64,000 nucleotides of DNA from Inia geoffrensis (taxonomy: Eukaryota > Chordata > Mammalia > Artiodactyla > Iniidae). This document shows positions 54,545 to 64,000 of this stretch, piece after piece. The notes under the pieces were generated by a model. It was not told the origin of the DNA. It did no database searches and saw nothing but the letters and a program-made list of their open reading frames with translations. The stretch is from assembly GCA_036417435.1 (NCBI GenBank), contig CM070912.1, positions 29,686,055 to 29,750,054 of the forward strand. Direction: 5' to 3'. A program made the position numbers and the translations under genes. How positions within the stretch are numbered: position 1 is the first letter of the stretch; each line of letters starts with the position of its first letter.

Positions 54545-54821
54545 TGTGCTACAACACACAGATAAGAATAATTTTGGTTTTTCTTTGTTGTTAGGAAGTC
54601 TGATTGCCTCTGGACCCCTCGCCCAGACCCCTGTCCCTGGTGACTTTGGGCAACAAGTCATGCTGCCCCTCTTCCCACTCTAAAATCTATTTTTAAAATA
54701 TAGAAATAATGACACATAAGCAGGTCTCACCAATGGCTGATGGTTTAAATTTAAGGAAGGTTCATGATTACCAAGGAAAATAATCCGCAGAATCAAGGAA
54801 CTAGACAGATTTCAGTTCTCT

Positions 54822-54938
54822 CTTTTTTTTTTTTTTAACATCTTTATTGGAGTATAATCGCTTTACAATGGTGTGTCAGTTTCTGCTTTATAACAAAGTG
54901 AATCAGTTATACATATGTTCCCATATCTCTTCCCTCTT
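54822..54938 (-). mobile_element. Short young L1 3' end, antisense
   Basis: T tail, 'aacatctttattggagtata' and 'gtttctgctttataacaaag'. The 11-bp duplication ttcagttctct is at 54811-54821 and 54939-54949. Confidence 0.9.
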
Positions 54939-55223
54939 TTCAGTTCTCTTTGATTAGGGTGAGGGATTACATGTTTTGAAATTAACCCCTTACATCTCCA
55001 GCTGCTTTACTTCCCCTTATTTATATTTCTTGTTAACATGAAATTGATTGCATAAGCAGTGCCAGCAATAAAGTCACCAAAGGGAGATTTCTTCTAAACT
55101 CTGACCCACACAATTGGGGAAGGCATTTGGGACCAGAAGGAGACTTTGGTCAGAAGTTGGCTCCTTGATGTTCAGTATTGACTGTGTGGACCTGGAGTGT
55201 TTAACTCACTCAATCATTTATTC

Positions 55224-55420
55224 CAGGCTTGCTGCTATTGACATTTGGGGCTGGACATTCTTTACTGTGGAGGCCTGTCCTGTGCACTCTAGGATGTCTA
55301 GCAGCATCCTGGCCTCTACCCACTAGATGCCAGGAGCAGCCCCCTAGTTGTGACAACCAAAAAATGTTTCCAGACATTGCTGGTGGGGAACCCTGAATCA
55401 CTTCCATCTGAGAAGCACTG
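55224..55420. mobile_element. hAT-type nonautonomous element, complete
   Basis: Same family as 54.1 kb: 'ttgacatttggggctggaca' and 'gcctgtcctgtgcactctag'. A perfect 8-bp duplication, atttattc, is at 55216-55223 and 55421-55428. Confidence 0.88.
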
Positions 55421-55429
55421 ATTTATTCT

Positions 55430-56200
55430 TTCACTCATTCATTTATTCATTAAGTCAACAAAACCTTTCAAAGACCTTTGCGTGCCAAACACTGTTCTAA
55501 GGGCCACAGAGAAAACCAGACAGGCCTGGTCCTTGCCTTCATGGAGCTGACTTTCTCCTGTCACGGAGAGACAGTGAACCCATAACCAAATATCTGAACA
55601 AAGTGACATCAGAGAGTGGTAAGTGCCATGAAAAAGGGGGCCAGGGCTGGGGGCCTCTTTAGATTCTAGGGAGGGTCAGAGGAGACCTGAGGAGGTGCAT
55701 TAATTGGGCTGAGTCCCAAATATGGAGGAGGAGCCAGGCATGGGAAGATGCACAGGAAGAGACTTCTGGCAGAGGAAACAGCACGTGCAAAGGCCCTGAG
55801 GTGCGAGTATGTTCTAGGGATTGTTGGAACCAGGCTAGGGTGTAGAAAGTGGGATAGTAGGAGGAGGAGACATTTGGAGATTTGTTAGGGAAAGGATGTG
55901 GGGAACTTTGAAAATTCTGATGCGAATTTGGAATTTTGTCTGCTTTGATGGGCAGTCTTTGGAGAGATTTGAGCAGGGGAGAGGTATGATCTGATTGACA
56001 CTTGAGAAAGCTGCCCGTGACTTCCAGGTGGCCTGTAGGGGAAGAGTAGCAGCAGGGAGATCTGTTACGGGCTGGTGGAGGGGTCAGGGTGAAAGATGCT
56101 GGTGGCCTGGACTGGCTGGACTCCAGGGACACACATGGGAACTTGGCTCAAATTGGTCTTTGTCCAAATTCTGCCAGCTGCTGGGGCTTCTGAGATTGGA
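55430..56200 (-). mobile_element. L2, antisense, long copy
   Basis: (attc)n start, 'cgtgccaaacactgttctaa', 'cacgtgcaaaggccctgagg', 'ggtatgatctgattgacact' and 'gatgctggtggcctggactg' in antisense L2 order over about 770 bases. Confidence 0.88.
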
Positions 56201-56450
56201 CCGAGATGGTTGAAGGCAGTGGGTTCCAGATGCAGGCTGTGGGACGTGCATTCCCAGGAGATGTCAACTTCATCAGCATCCCTCAGGAACTCAGCAAACA
56301 AAGGGCCAAAACTTCAGGGTCTCCATCCCTGAAGATTTGACTCAGTACGTGCTGAGATGGGTGTGAAAGGGTCCTGCAACGTGATCCTGCTCTGCTCCGA
56401 GTGACTTCGCGAATTTTTCTAGGTTGTCTATTTCTGGATTAAGTAGGGAG

Positions 56451-56455
56451 TGTGT

Positions 56456-56489
<34 letters not shown>
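56451..56489 (+). repeat. (TG)n microsatellite
   Basis: TG run with one CACG interruption near its left end. Confidence 0.95.
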
Positions 56490-56490
<1 letters not shown>

Positions 56491-56980
56491 CACCTTCATT
56501 GGAGTGGGGTTTGGTGTTGATACAAGGCTCAGCTATATGTTCTGGCAAGTGATGCCAATGACGTTTCCTCAGTAAAGACCAGCTCAATAAATTCGGGTTG
56601 GAATCCAAGGGGAAAGGCCTGGGTCTGGCCCTACTCCAGTCCTAAGGAAATTCTCTTCACACAGGGGCTCAGCCTTGGGTGTTCCATGGCCAATGACTCA
56701 CTCCTGACTCATTACAGGAGTAAGGAGGCTTCCAGAATGACTCAGAAGCAGCCAGAGACCGTGTTAATGGATCCTTATGTTTTTCTGGCATTACAGTACA
56801 GATGTATCTCCCCCACCAGATCGTAAAATACTTTAGAATAGAAAGTGCAAAGGGACAGTCAGCCGACTGACTCCAAGCCTCAGACATACTCTCTTGGGCT
56901 ATGGAGGTATTTTAAATGAATGTGAATTTATATTTAAATATTGGAACAGGTCACATTAGCAATCTGACTTTCTCAGAGTA
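56490..56980. other. Unassigned TVP23A intron 2 sequence
   Basis: Nothing recognised. Confidence 0.3.
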
Positions 56981-56984
56981 GATG

Positions 56985-57180
56985 AGCCACAGAGACAGAA
57001 GGCAGATTGGTGGTTGCCAGGGGCTGTGGAGAGGAAAAAATAGGGAGAAACTGCCCAGTTGGTATGGGGTTTTACTTTGGAATGATGGAAATGTTTTGGA
57101 ACAACAGTGTGAAGTATTAAATGCCACTGAATTCTTCACTTGAAAATGGTTAATTTTATGTGATGTGAATTTCACCTCGA
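56985..57180 (+). mobile_element. L1M 3' fragment, sense
   Basis: 'gattggtggttgccaggggc', 'tgatggaaatgttttggaac' and 'aaaatggttaattttatgtg'. Confidence 0.75.
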
Positions 57181-57184
57181 TACA

Positions 57185-57284
57185 TTTTTTTGTTGTATTA
57201 TTTTTAAATATTACATTTAAATATTTAACATATTAAATTAAAATATTTAAATATTTTAAAGTATTAAAAAAATACTTTAGACCT
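57185..57284. repeat. AT-rich self-complementary tract
   Basis: Repeated aaatattta and tttaaatatt motifs over about 100 bases, almost without G or C. Confidence 0.7.
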
Positions 57285-57720
57285 TATTTTTTTGGAACAG
57301 CTTTAAGTTCACAGCAAAATTAAGGGGAAGGTACAGAGATTTCTCATATACCCCCCTCCTCCCCTCCCACAAATAGCCTCCCTCATTATCAACATTCCCA
57401 GCGAGAGGAAACATTTGCTACAATTGATGAACCTACATTGACGCGTCACCATCACCCAAGGTCCATAGTTTAAATTAGGGTTCACTCTTGGTGGTGTACC
57501 TTCTATAGGTTTGGACAAATATAATAACATGTATCCACCATCACAGTATCATACAGAATAGTTTCACTGCCCCCCAAAAACCTGTTCACTCCCTCCCTCC
57601 ACCCTAATCCCTGATCTTTTTACTGCCATCATAGTTTTGCCTTTTCTAGAATGGCATATAGTTGGAATCATACAGTATGCAGCTTTTTCAGAGTGGCTTC
57701 TTTCACTTAGTAATATGCAA
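57285..57720 (-). mobile_element. L1M 3' UTR, antisense
   Basis: 'ggaacagctttaagttcaca', 'gcaaaattaaggggaaggta' and 'tttgccttttctagaatggc'. Confidence 0.7.
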
Positions 57721-58175
57721 TTAAATCTTTTTTTTTAACTTTACTCTGGATTGCTGACTTCTTGTGAATGGCTGTTAGATTTGGAAGGGTGGACCTGTCA
57801 CTTCAGGGTGAGCCCCAGCTCTCACCCAACGAGCTGACTTATTTCCTACCCCAGCTCAGCCCTCTTAAGTACCTGAGTTTGCAGCACCCCCATCACCACC
57901 CCTCAAGGACAATGGGGAAGAAACAACAATCCTCCAACAATAGCATTTCTACTAGGCTTTCCAGAGGTGCAAGAAGCTTTGAGTTGGAATTTCTAATGCT
58001 GTAGTTTTCTCCGCAAACCTCTTGAAGCTGATTGAGGGGCCTGTTTGCAGTAGCCCGGCCTTGGGGGTCAGGCTGTACCTGGCCATCCTAGCCCACTTAC
58101 CCTGAGCCCCCGTGTTCCCGCTCATCCCCTGGCCTTTTATATGCTTCACTGTCTGCTGCCTAAATTTGTCCTCTA
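57721..58175. other. Unassigned TVP23A intron 2 sequence
   Basis: Nothing recognised. Confidence 0.3.
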
Positions 58176-58187
58176 GATCTTAAAATA

Positions 58188-58494
58188 GTTTTTGTGTGTG
58201 TCCAAATCCCTATTATCTTCTTAAAAAATTAAAAACAATTTTTATTGAAGTATAGTTAGTTTACAGTGTTGTTAGTTTCAGGTGTACAGCAAAGTGATTC
58301 AGTTATACTATATATATGTGTGTGTGTGTATGTGTGTGTATATATATGTATATTCTTTTTCAGATTCTTTTCCCTTATAGGTTATTACAAAATACTGAGT
58401 ACAGTTCCCTGTGCTACACAGTAGGTCCTTATTAGTTTTCTATTTTATATATAATAGTGTGTATATGTTAATCCCAAACTCCTAATTTAACCCT
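58188..58494 (-). mobile_element. L1 3' end, antisense, with possible short 3' transduction
   Basis: 'ttattgaagtatagttagtt', 'tagtttcaggtgtacagcaa' and 'acagttccctgtgctacaca' are L1 3' end. A perfect 12-bp repeat, gatcttaaaata, is at 58176-58187 and 58495-58506. About 30 non-L1 bases lie between the left repeat and the L1 terminus. Confidence 0.75.
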
Positions 58495-58509
58495 GATCTT
58501 AAAATATTT

Positions 58510-58690
58510 TTTAAAAATTCATTTATTTTTAATTGAGATATAATTCATATATCATAGCATTTACCCCTTTAAAGGCTACAATTCAGTGGCCTTTGGTATA
58601 TTCCAGAGGTTGTGCAACCATCGTTACTGTCTAATTCCAGAACGTTTTCATCGCCTGCAAAAGAAACCCCATGTCCTTTAGATCTTCATC
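58510..58690 (-). mobile_element. L1M 3' UTR, antisense
   Basis: 'taattgagatataattcata', 'ggctacaattcagtggcctt' and 'gtctaattccagaacgtttt'. Confidence 0.72.
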
Positions 58691-59000
58691 CTCATCACTA
58701 AGAACCATCCCCTACTCTGAGCTAGGTGCCCCTCCTCTCAGCCCCAAGTGCCCCCGTGTCTACCCCAGCCTGGTGGCCAGCTGTTGTGTCCACCTCTTGG
58801 GTTTGCTAAAATGTCACTAAATAGCCAAGAGCCTTGTGGATACCCTGCCCTCATAACTAAAGGATTAGCACCTGGAATAGCAGGGGCAGCTGGGGGCACC
58901 CTGCACCACTGTCCATTCTGACTGCATAGTGGCCATGCCATGTTGAATATTTTGATCATGACTCTGCTTACCCCATTAATGACACCTTTCAGACTGAGTT
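58691..59000. other. Unassigned TVP23A intron 2 sequence
   Basis: Nothing recognised. Confidence 0.3.
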
Positions 59001-59016
59001 GAAATTGCCCACTTGC

Positions 59017-59546
59017 ACATATATACAATGGAATATTACTCAGCCATAAAAAGAAACAAAATTGAGTTATTTGTAGTGAGGTGGATGGACCTAGAGTCTG
59101 TCATACAGAGTGAAGTAAGTCAGAAAGAGAAAAACAAATACTGTATGCTAACACATATATATGGAATCTAAAAACAACAACAACAAAAAAGGTTCTGAAG
59201 AACCTAGGGGCAGGACAGGAATAAAGACACAGACGTAGAGAATGGACTTGAGGACATGGGGAGGGGGAAGAGTAAGCTGGGATGAAGTGAGAGAGTGGCA
59301 TGGACATATATACACTACCAAATGTAAAATAGATAGCTAGTGGGAAGCAGCCGCATAGCACAGGGAGATCAGCTCGGTGCTTTGTGTCCACCTAGAGGGG
59401 TGGGATAGGGAGGGTGGAAACACAAGAGGGAGGGGATGTGGGGATATATGTATATGTATAGCTGACTCACTTTGTGATACAGCAGAAACTAACACACCAT
59501 TGTAAAGCAATTATACTCCAATAAAGATGTTGGGAAAAAAAAAAAA
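59017..59546 (+). mobile_element. Young L1 3' fragment, sense
   Basis: ORF2 end and 3' UTR: 'caatggaatattactcagcc', 'gtcatacagagtgaagtaag' and 'ttatactccaataaagatgt', plus an A tail. 16-bp target copies gaaattgcccacttgc and gaaatttcccatttgc are at 59001-59016 and 59547-59562. Confidence 0.9.
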
Positions 59547-59599
59547 GAAATTTCCCATTTGCTTCTTTGCTTCCCTCCCCCGCATGCCCCCCCACCCCA

Positions 59600-59705
59600 G
59601 TGATGTTCATGAGGGCAGGACTTGGTGCATTTGGTTCACTGTACTTCGCTTGGATCTGGCATGGTGCTTGGTAAATAATAGGTGTTCAATAAACGTGGTG
59701 CTGTT
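59600..59705 (+). mobile_element. L2 3' end, sense
   Basis: 'ttcatgagggcaggacttgg' and 'taggtgttcaataaacg'. Confidence 0.6.
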
Positions 59706-60009
59706 GCTCTAGGCCCAATTTCTCAAACTGCCTTATTTCTTAAGCAACTTTGAAAATCAGTTTAAAGCATCTATAATTAAGTTGACTATGAACTTAATTT
59801 TATGTTGTTGGACAATATAAACTGCAATTTCCATTTTAGTCATCATTTTGAATATCGAATTATCCTGCAAACGATAAATACACATGCACGGCAATTACAA
59901 AACTTACTGCTTTCAGGGTGATGGGGAATTTTAGTGGTTGATGAGACCCCAGATGAAAGAATTGTAAAATATAGCAACAACATATGTTAAATTGGAAAAT
60001 CATGTTTGG
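59706..60009. other. Unassigned TVP23A intron 2 sequence
   Basis: AT-rich, nothing recognised. Confidence 0.3.
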
Positions 60010-60690
60010 AAGCAATGTCCTTAAAACGACTTAAAAAACTTTTTACTTTGACATAATTTCAAACTTACAGGAAAGTAGCAAGAATAGTACAAAGAACTGA
60101 GACGTGTCCTTTACCTTGATTCAGCTATTGTTAACACTTTGCTGTGTGTGTGTTTATTTCATGAAGTGTTTAAGAGTAAAATGAACATACAATGCTCCCT
60201 TCCTCCTGAATCCTTCAGTGTGTACTCTACGAACAGGATATTCTCTTACATAAACAGAGGACAGTGATTCAAAATGACACACGTACCTAATCTTCAGTCC
60301 ATATTCCCATGTCTTTTATTGTAACTTTTTTTTTCCCAGTTCAAGATCCAATTGGGACCACCCATTGCATTTAGTTATTCTTTTTTGGGGGGGAGGGGGG
60401 GCCACACTGCGTGGCATATGGTATCTTAGTTCCCTGACCAGGGATCCAACCCACACCCCCTGCAGTGGAAGCGTGGTGTCTTAACCACTGGACTACCAGA
60501 GAAGTCCCTGCAGTTAGTTACTCTTGAGCTTTTCTCAGCCTTTTTCTGTCTTTCGTGACATGGACAGTTTTGAGGAGTAAAGGTTTGCTATTTTGAGGAA
60601 TGTACCTGAACTTGGGTCTGTCTGATATTACTCATGATTAGATACAGGTCACGATTTTTGGCAGAAATGCTGCAGAAATGATGTTGTGTT
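60010..60690 (-). mobile_element. L1ME-like 3' UTR, antisense, SINE-interrupted
   Basis: 'catgtcttttattgtaactt', 'agatccaattgggaccaccc' and 'cagttttgaggagtaaaggt' match antisense old-L1 3' UTR on both sides of the SINE. Confidence 0.65.
60383..60509 (-). mobile_element. tRNA-Glu SINE, antisense
   Basis: 'gccacactgcgtggcatatg', 'ccctgaccagggatccaacc' and 'ctaccagagaagtccc'. Flanked by ttagtta(t/c)tctt repeats. Confidence 0.87.
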
Positions 60691-61025
60691 CTAAAAGGCC
60701 TTTTTTTCAAGCTGTGTCACTACTAAAGGTGGCCCAGATTTGGCCCCTTTTTTGCCCTCCACCACATCTTACCTGCATTTTGCTGCTCAAAGAACCCAGG
60801 CTCCTTAGAGAGGAGCCACTTCCAAATCTTGAGGCAGCAAACAGTCAGACTGCATCTGGAACATCCTTTTGTTGCCAACAGCAAACACAGATAGTTTTTA
60901 AAGTGTCACAGGCTGTTCTAAAGAAGAAAAACTAGTTTAATGAGGCTCCCACAGTGTTTGCTAAATGAATTAATATGATTTTATTCAATTCTCTCATTAA
61001 ATAACCTGTAAGGCTCTTTGTTTCT
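60691..61025. other. Unassigned TVP23A intron 2 sequence
   Basis: Nothing recognised. Confidence 0.3.
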
Positions 61026-61040
61026 AAGATGCTATCATTT

Positions 61041-61255
61041 AAAAAAATTATTTTATTGACATATTGTTGATTTAAAACGTTGTGTTAATTGCTGCTGTAT
61101 AGCAAAGTGATTCCGTTATACACGTATGTGTATATATATACACATGCTTTTTCATATTCTTTTCCAGTATAGTTTGTCACAGGATGATATTGAATATAGT
61201 TCCCTGTGCTATACAGTAGGACCTTATTGTTTATTCTATGTATAATAGTTTGCAT
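61041..61255 (-). mobile_element. L1 3' end, antisense
   Basis: 'ttgctgctgtatagcaaagt' and 'agttccctgtgctatacagt'. A perfect 15-bp duplication, aagatgctatcattt, is at 61026-61040 and 61256-61270. Confidence 0.92.
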
Positions 61256-61383
61256 AAGATGCTATCATTTGAAGGTACACTGGTTCAGTTATAGCTCTTG
61301 GGGGTGGGGAATAAATACCATATTAATATTTGCATCCTTTAGTGGATGCATCCTGATTCCAGACACATTAAAATGGTCAAAAA

Positions 61384-61666
61384 AGGGACTTCCCTGGTGG
61401 TCCAGTGGTAAAGAATCCGCCTTCCAATTCAGGGGACGTGGGTTTGATCCCTGGTCAGGGAACCAATATCCCACATGCCTCTGGGCAACTAAGCCCGTGT
61501 GCCACAACTATTGAGCTCACGCACGTCAACGAGAGAGGCTGTGTGCTGCAAACTACAGAGCCCACGTGCCCTGGAGCCCGGCACCTCAATGAAGATCTCA
61601 TGTGCTGCAACTAAGAACTGATGCAGCCAAAAAAATAAGGAAAATAAATAATTTTTTTTTTTAATT
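61384..61666 (+). mobile_element. CHR-1-type long SINE, sense
   Basis: 'gggacttccctggtggtcca', 'gatccctggtcagggaacca' and 'gtgctgcaactaagaactga'. A perfect 15-bp duplication, taaaatggtcaaaaa, is at 61369-61383 and 61667-61681. Confidence 0.92.
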
Positions 61667-61704
61667 TAAAATGGTCAAAAATAAAAATGCAGGGAAAGAC
61701 AGGA

Positions 61705-61790
61705 TTCTATTTTGCAGATGAGGAAACCGATGCTCCCAAGAGCCAGATTACAGACCCAACTTCACTTAAGGGTATTTGATGACTTCAGAT
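61705..61790 (-). mobile_element. MIR fragment, antisense
   Basis: 'ctattttgcagatgaggaaa' and 'agattacagacccaacttca'. Confidence 0.5.
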
Positions 61791-62279
61791 CCTGCCCACT
61801 GTTGAGCAGAATCTAGTAGCTAAAGCACATTAAATAGGTAAATTCTACTCTCTGCTTCCAGTGCAAAAAAAAAAAAAAAAAAGCATCTCACTCAGAGTGA
61901 GGGTGACAACAAAGAGGAATACAGGTTTCCTACCTCCTTTAACCTCCCCGAGGTACCAACTGCTCTAAGTGCCTTCCTGCTGGCTGACTTCTGCTCTGAC
62001 CTTCTGGAAAAATCAGTCCTTGGCCTCTCTGCTTTTTTCTCGCCCTCAGCTAATAACTCTGAGTCTCCTGTTTAAAAGAGGTGAGTGTAACTGCAGCTGC
62101 CCTCATGATCTCCCGCCACCACCAGCTGTCTTCAAGTAAGACTGCAACTCTTTATTTTATCACCTGGATTCTTGGAGGAAGCTGACTCTCCTTGCCCTTT
62201 CTGCCCTTTGAAACCACCGGACAAAACATAATGTGGATTATACAGACTTTAAACTCTTCAACATTAGAGGCTGTATGCG
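61791..62279. other. Unassigned TVP23A intron 2 sequence
   Basis: Contains an A17 run near 61866. Nothing else recognised. Confidence 0.3.
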
Positions 62280-62770
62280 TTAGCTACTGCTGTATAACAA
62301 GTTACCCCAAACTTAGCAGCTTCAGACAACAAACATTTATGATCTCACACTGTGCCTGAAGCTCAGGAAACTGCGGCAGCTTAGCTGGGTAGTTCTGTCT
62401 CAGGGTCTCATGAGGCTGCCGTCATATTAAGGCTTGACTGGGACAGGAGAAGCTGCTTCCAAGAGGGCTCCCTCATGTTGGCTGGAGGCCTCAGTTTCTT
62501 AGACATGTGGACCTCTCCGTAGGGCTGCTCCCAACGTGGCAGCTGGTTTCCCCCAGGGAAAGCAAGGGAGAGAGCAAAAGAGAGTGACCAAGACAGAAGC
62601 CACAGTGTCTTTTATGACCCAATATCAGGTATGATAAACAATTACTTCTAATGTGTACTATCAGTCATGCAGACCAGCCCCAGTGATTCATTGTTGGAGG
62701 GGACTGTACGAGGGTATAAATACCAGGAGGTTGGGATCATGGGGGCCAATTCAGAGGCTGGCCACTTACA
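62280..62770 (-). mobile_element. MLT1-like ancient LTR, antisense
   Basis: 'gctactgctgtataacaagt', 'cttagctgggtagttctgtc' and 'ataccaggaggttgggatca' fit a diverged MaLR LTR. Subfamily uncertain. Confidence 0.6.
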
Positions 62771-62794
62771 GATCCCAGCCCAAAAAAGGAACAA

Positions 62795-62965
62795 ATGCAT
62801 GTGTGTCTACAGAGTGCCCACTGTACTCCAGGCCCTGATGTTAGGTAGGTGTGATTATCCCCATTTTCCAGGTGAGGAAACTGAACAAGAAAGGTTGAGT
62901 CACTGGTCTAAGGTCACACAGTAAATGACAGATCTGGAATTTGAAAGGCAGTAGTCTGCTTCCTT
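62795..62965 (-). mobile_element. MIR, antisense
   Basis: 'ttatccccattttccaggtg', 'aggaaactgaacaagaaagg' and 'ctaaggtcacacagtaaatg'. Confidence 0.8.
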
Positions 62966-62974
62966 AAAAAAAAA

Positions 62975-63850
62975 ATTATTAAAGAGTTCCAAATGTATAC
63001 CAAATAGAGTAATATAAATGAGCCCCATGTGCCCATCACACAGCTTCAGAAATGATCAACTCCTGAACAATCTTCTTTCATTTATACCCTGCCTCTCCCC
63101 CTCCCCCTGATTATTTTGAAACAAACCCCAGACATTACGTCACTTCAAACATAAATATTGTGATGTTATCTCTAAAAGACAAGAATTTGTTTTTAAAAGC
63201 AAAACCACAGTAGCATTTTCTCACTTTAAAAATGGTTAACAATTCCCATGATATTTCAATCAAGAAATATCCAGGGTCCAAATTCCCTTGCTTGTCTCAT
63301 AACTTTATTATTTGTTGGAACCACAATTGAATATCTTCCACATTTTGCAATTGGTGGCTGGATTTCTTAGGTCCCTTTTCATCTGTAGATTTCCCAGTCC
63401 TCTCCTTGCTCTCTCTCATTTTTTCCCCCCTTTGCAATTGATTTGTTGTTCTGTAGAGCTTCTCACAGTCTGGAAAATTGCTGATTGCAACCTGATGTGT
63501 CCTTTAATCCTTGCCTTTGTTCCCTATGTTTCTCGAGCTTGATGAGATTCAGGTGTGATATTTTGGGGGCACAGCTGACTTCAAAGGAGGGGGTGAGTTC
63601 TTCCTTCAGGGGCTCCCAATGCCTGGTTGTCCTCAGCTGCTTCTCTTGAATGCATTAGGGGCTTCAGCATGGTGGCATTCTAACGCTATCATTCTGTCTC
63701 CGTTTGTAAGCCGAAGGAATCCAGAAAGAGAAACTCCCCCTCTTCAAATATGTAGTCATTGCAAGATACACTTTACAGAGAAAAGACATAATAAACGTTT
63801 GATGCTTGCTCTTCATTTTTCCACTTTCAAGTGATGAGTTTGTTCCCCAG
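62975..63850 (-). mobile_element. L1ME-like 3' UTR, antisense
   Basis: 'aaacaaaccccagacattac', 'tccctatgtttctcgagctt' and 'tgatgagattcaggtgtgat' match antisense old-L1 3' UTR. Confidence 0.6.
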
Positions 63851-64000
63851 CATCCCCCATAAGTGACCACTGAGGGTTTTGATTAAGTATCACATGACTC
63901 GCGGGCTACAACATTCTTATTGCTGCTCAAGTTGTTCCATCTTTGGCCAGTGGGAGGCTCTACCCATTGGCCTCTGAGCCTCTTGGCCTGGCTCTCATGG
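63851..64000. other. Unassigned right-edge sequence
   Basis: TVP23A intron 2; nothing recognised. Confidence 0.3.

Noticed and set aside
47200..64000. Further TVP23A exons
   Set aside because: I looked for a continuation of the RKAKI frame leading into membrane-spanning sequence with an AG acceptor and found none; the sequence is mostly repeats.
1..64000. CRISPR array, phage, operon or other prokaryotic system
   Set aside because: The whole window is mammalian in repeat content and gene structure; tandem repeats here have no spacers.

Overview
This window is nuclear genomic DNA from a cetacean, most likely a toothed whale. The best evidence is several near-identical, target-site-flanked copies of the tRNA-Glu-derived CHR-type SINE and recent L1 copies of the cetartiodactyl type. 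They lie among older mammalian repeats (L2, MIR, HAL1, MLT1, MER5/hAT). There are no bacterial genes, operons or CRISPR arrays. Apart from two short genic segments, I could support no protein-coding sequence beyond transposon remnants.

Two genes can be recognised, transcribed away from each other from opposite ends of a repeat-rich interval of about 44.5 kb. On the minus strand near the left end is the first coding exon of CIITA, the MHC class II transactivator, in the form made from its upstream (type I, dendritic-cell) promoter. It has an intact CARD-like reading frame of 94 codons plus one base, with a clean GT donor. On the plus strand at about 46.9 kb is the start of TVP23A: a three-codon first coding exon (Met-Lys-Gln) in a GC-rich promoter island, then an 80-base second exon. 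Human chromosome 16 has the same divergent CIITA/TVP23A arrangement with similar spacing, which supports both calls. The rest of CIITA lies beyond the left edge and the rest of TVP23A beyond the right edge.

Layout: 1-2063 is CIITA intron 1 with an inverted L1 remnant; 2064-2500 is the CIITA exon and proximal upstream sequence; 2.5-46.4 kb is intergenic; 46.5-47.2 kb is the TVP23A promoter, exon 1 and exon 2; 47.2-64 kb is TVP23A intron 2. The intergenic and intronic DNA is layered with transposons. Clear cases of nesting, shown by matching target-site duplications, are an L1 split by a younger L1 (24.0-30.0 kb), an L2 containing an L1 containing another L1 (19.6-21.7 kb), and an L2 cut by three later insertions (48.3-49.6 kb).

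The least expected signals are a 24-bp minisatellite with alternating unit types (10.9-11.1 kb), two diverged inverted duplications (40.3-41.2 versus 43.5-43.8 kb, and 30.4 versus 31.9 kb), and an L1 whose 5' end carries an out-of-order copy of its own reverse-transcriptase region. I found no previously undescribed biological system. The functional interest lies in the CIITA type I promoter exon and its upstream motifs. Repeat family names come from recognition by eye; ends of ancient repeats are approximate.
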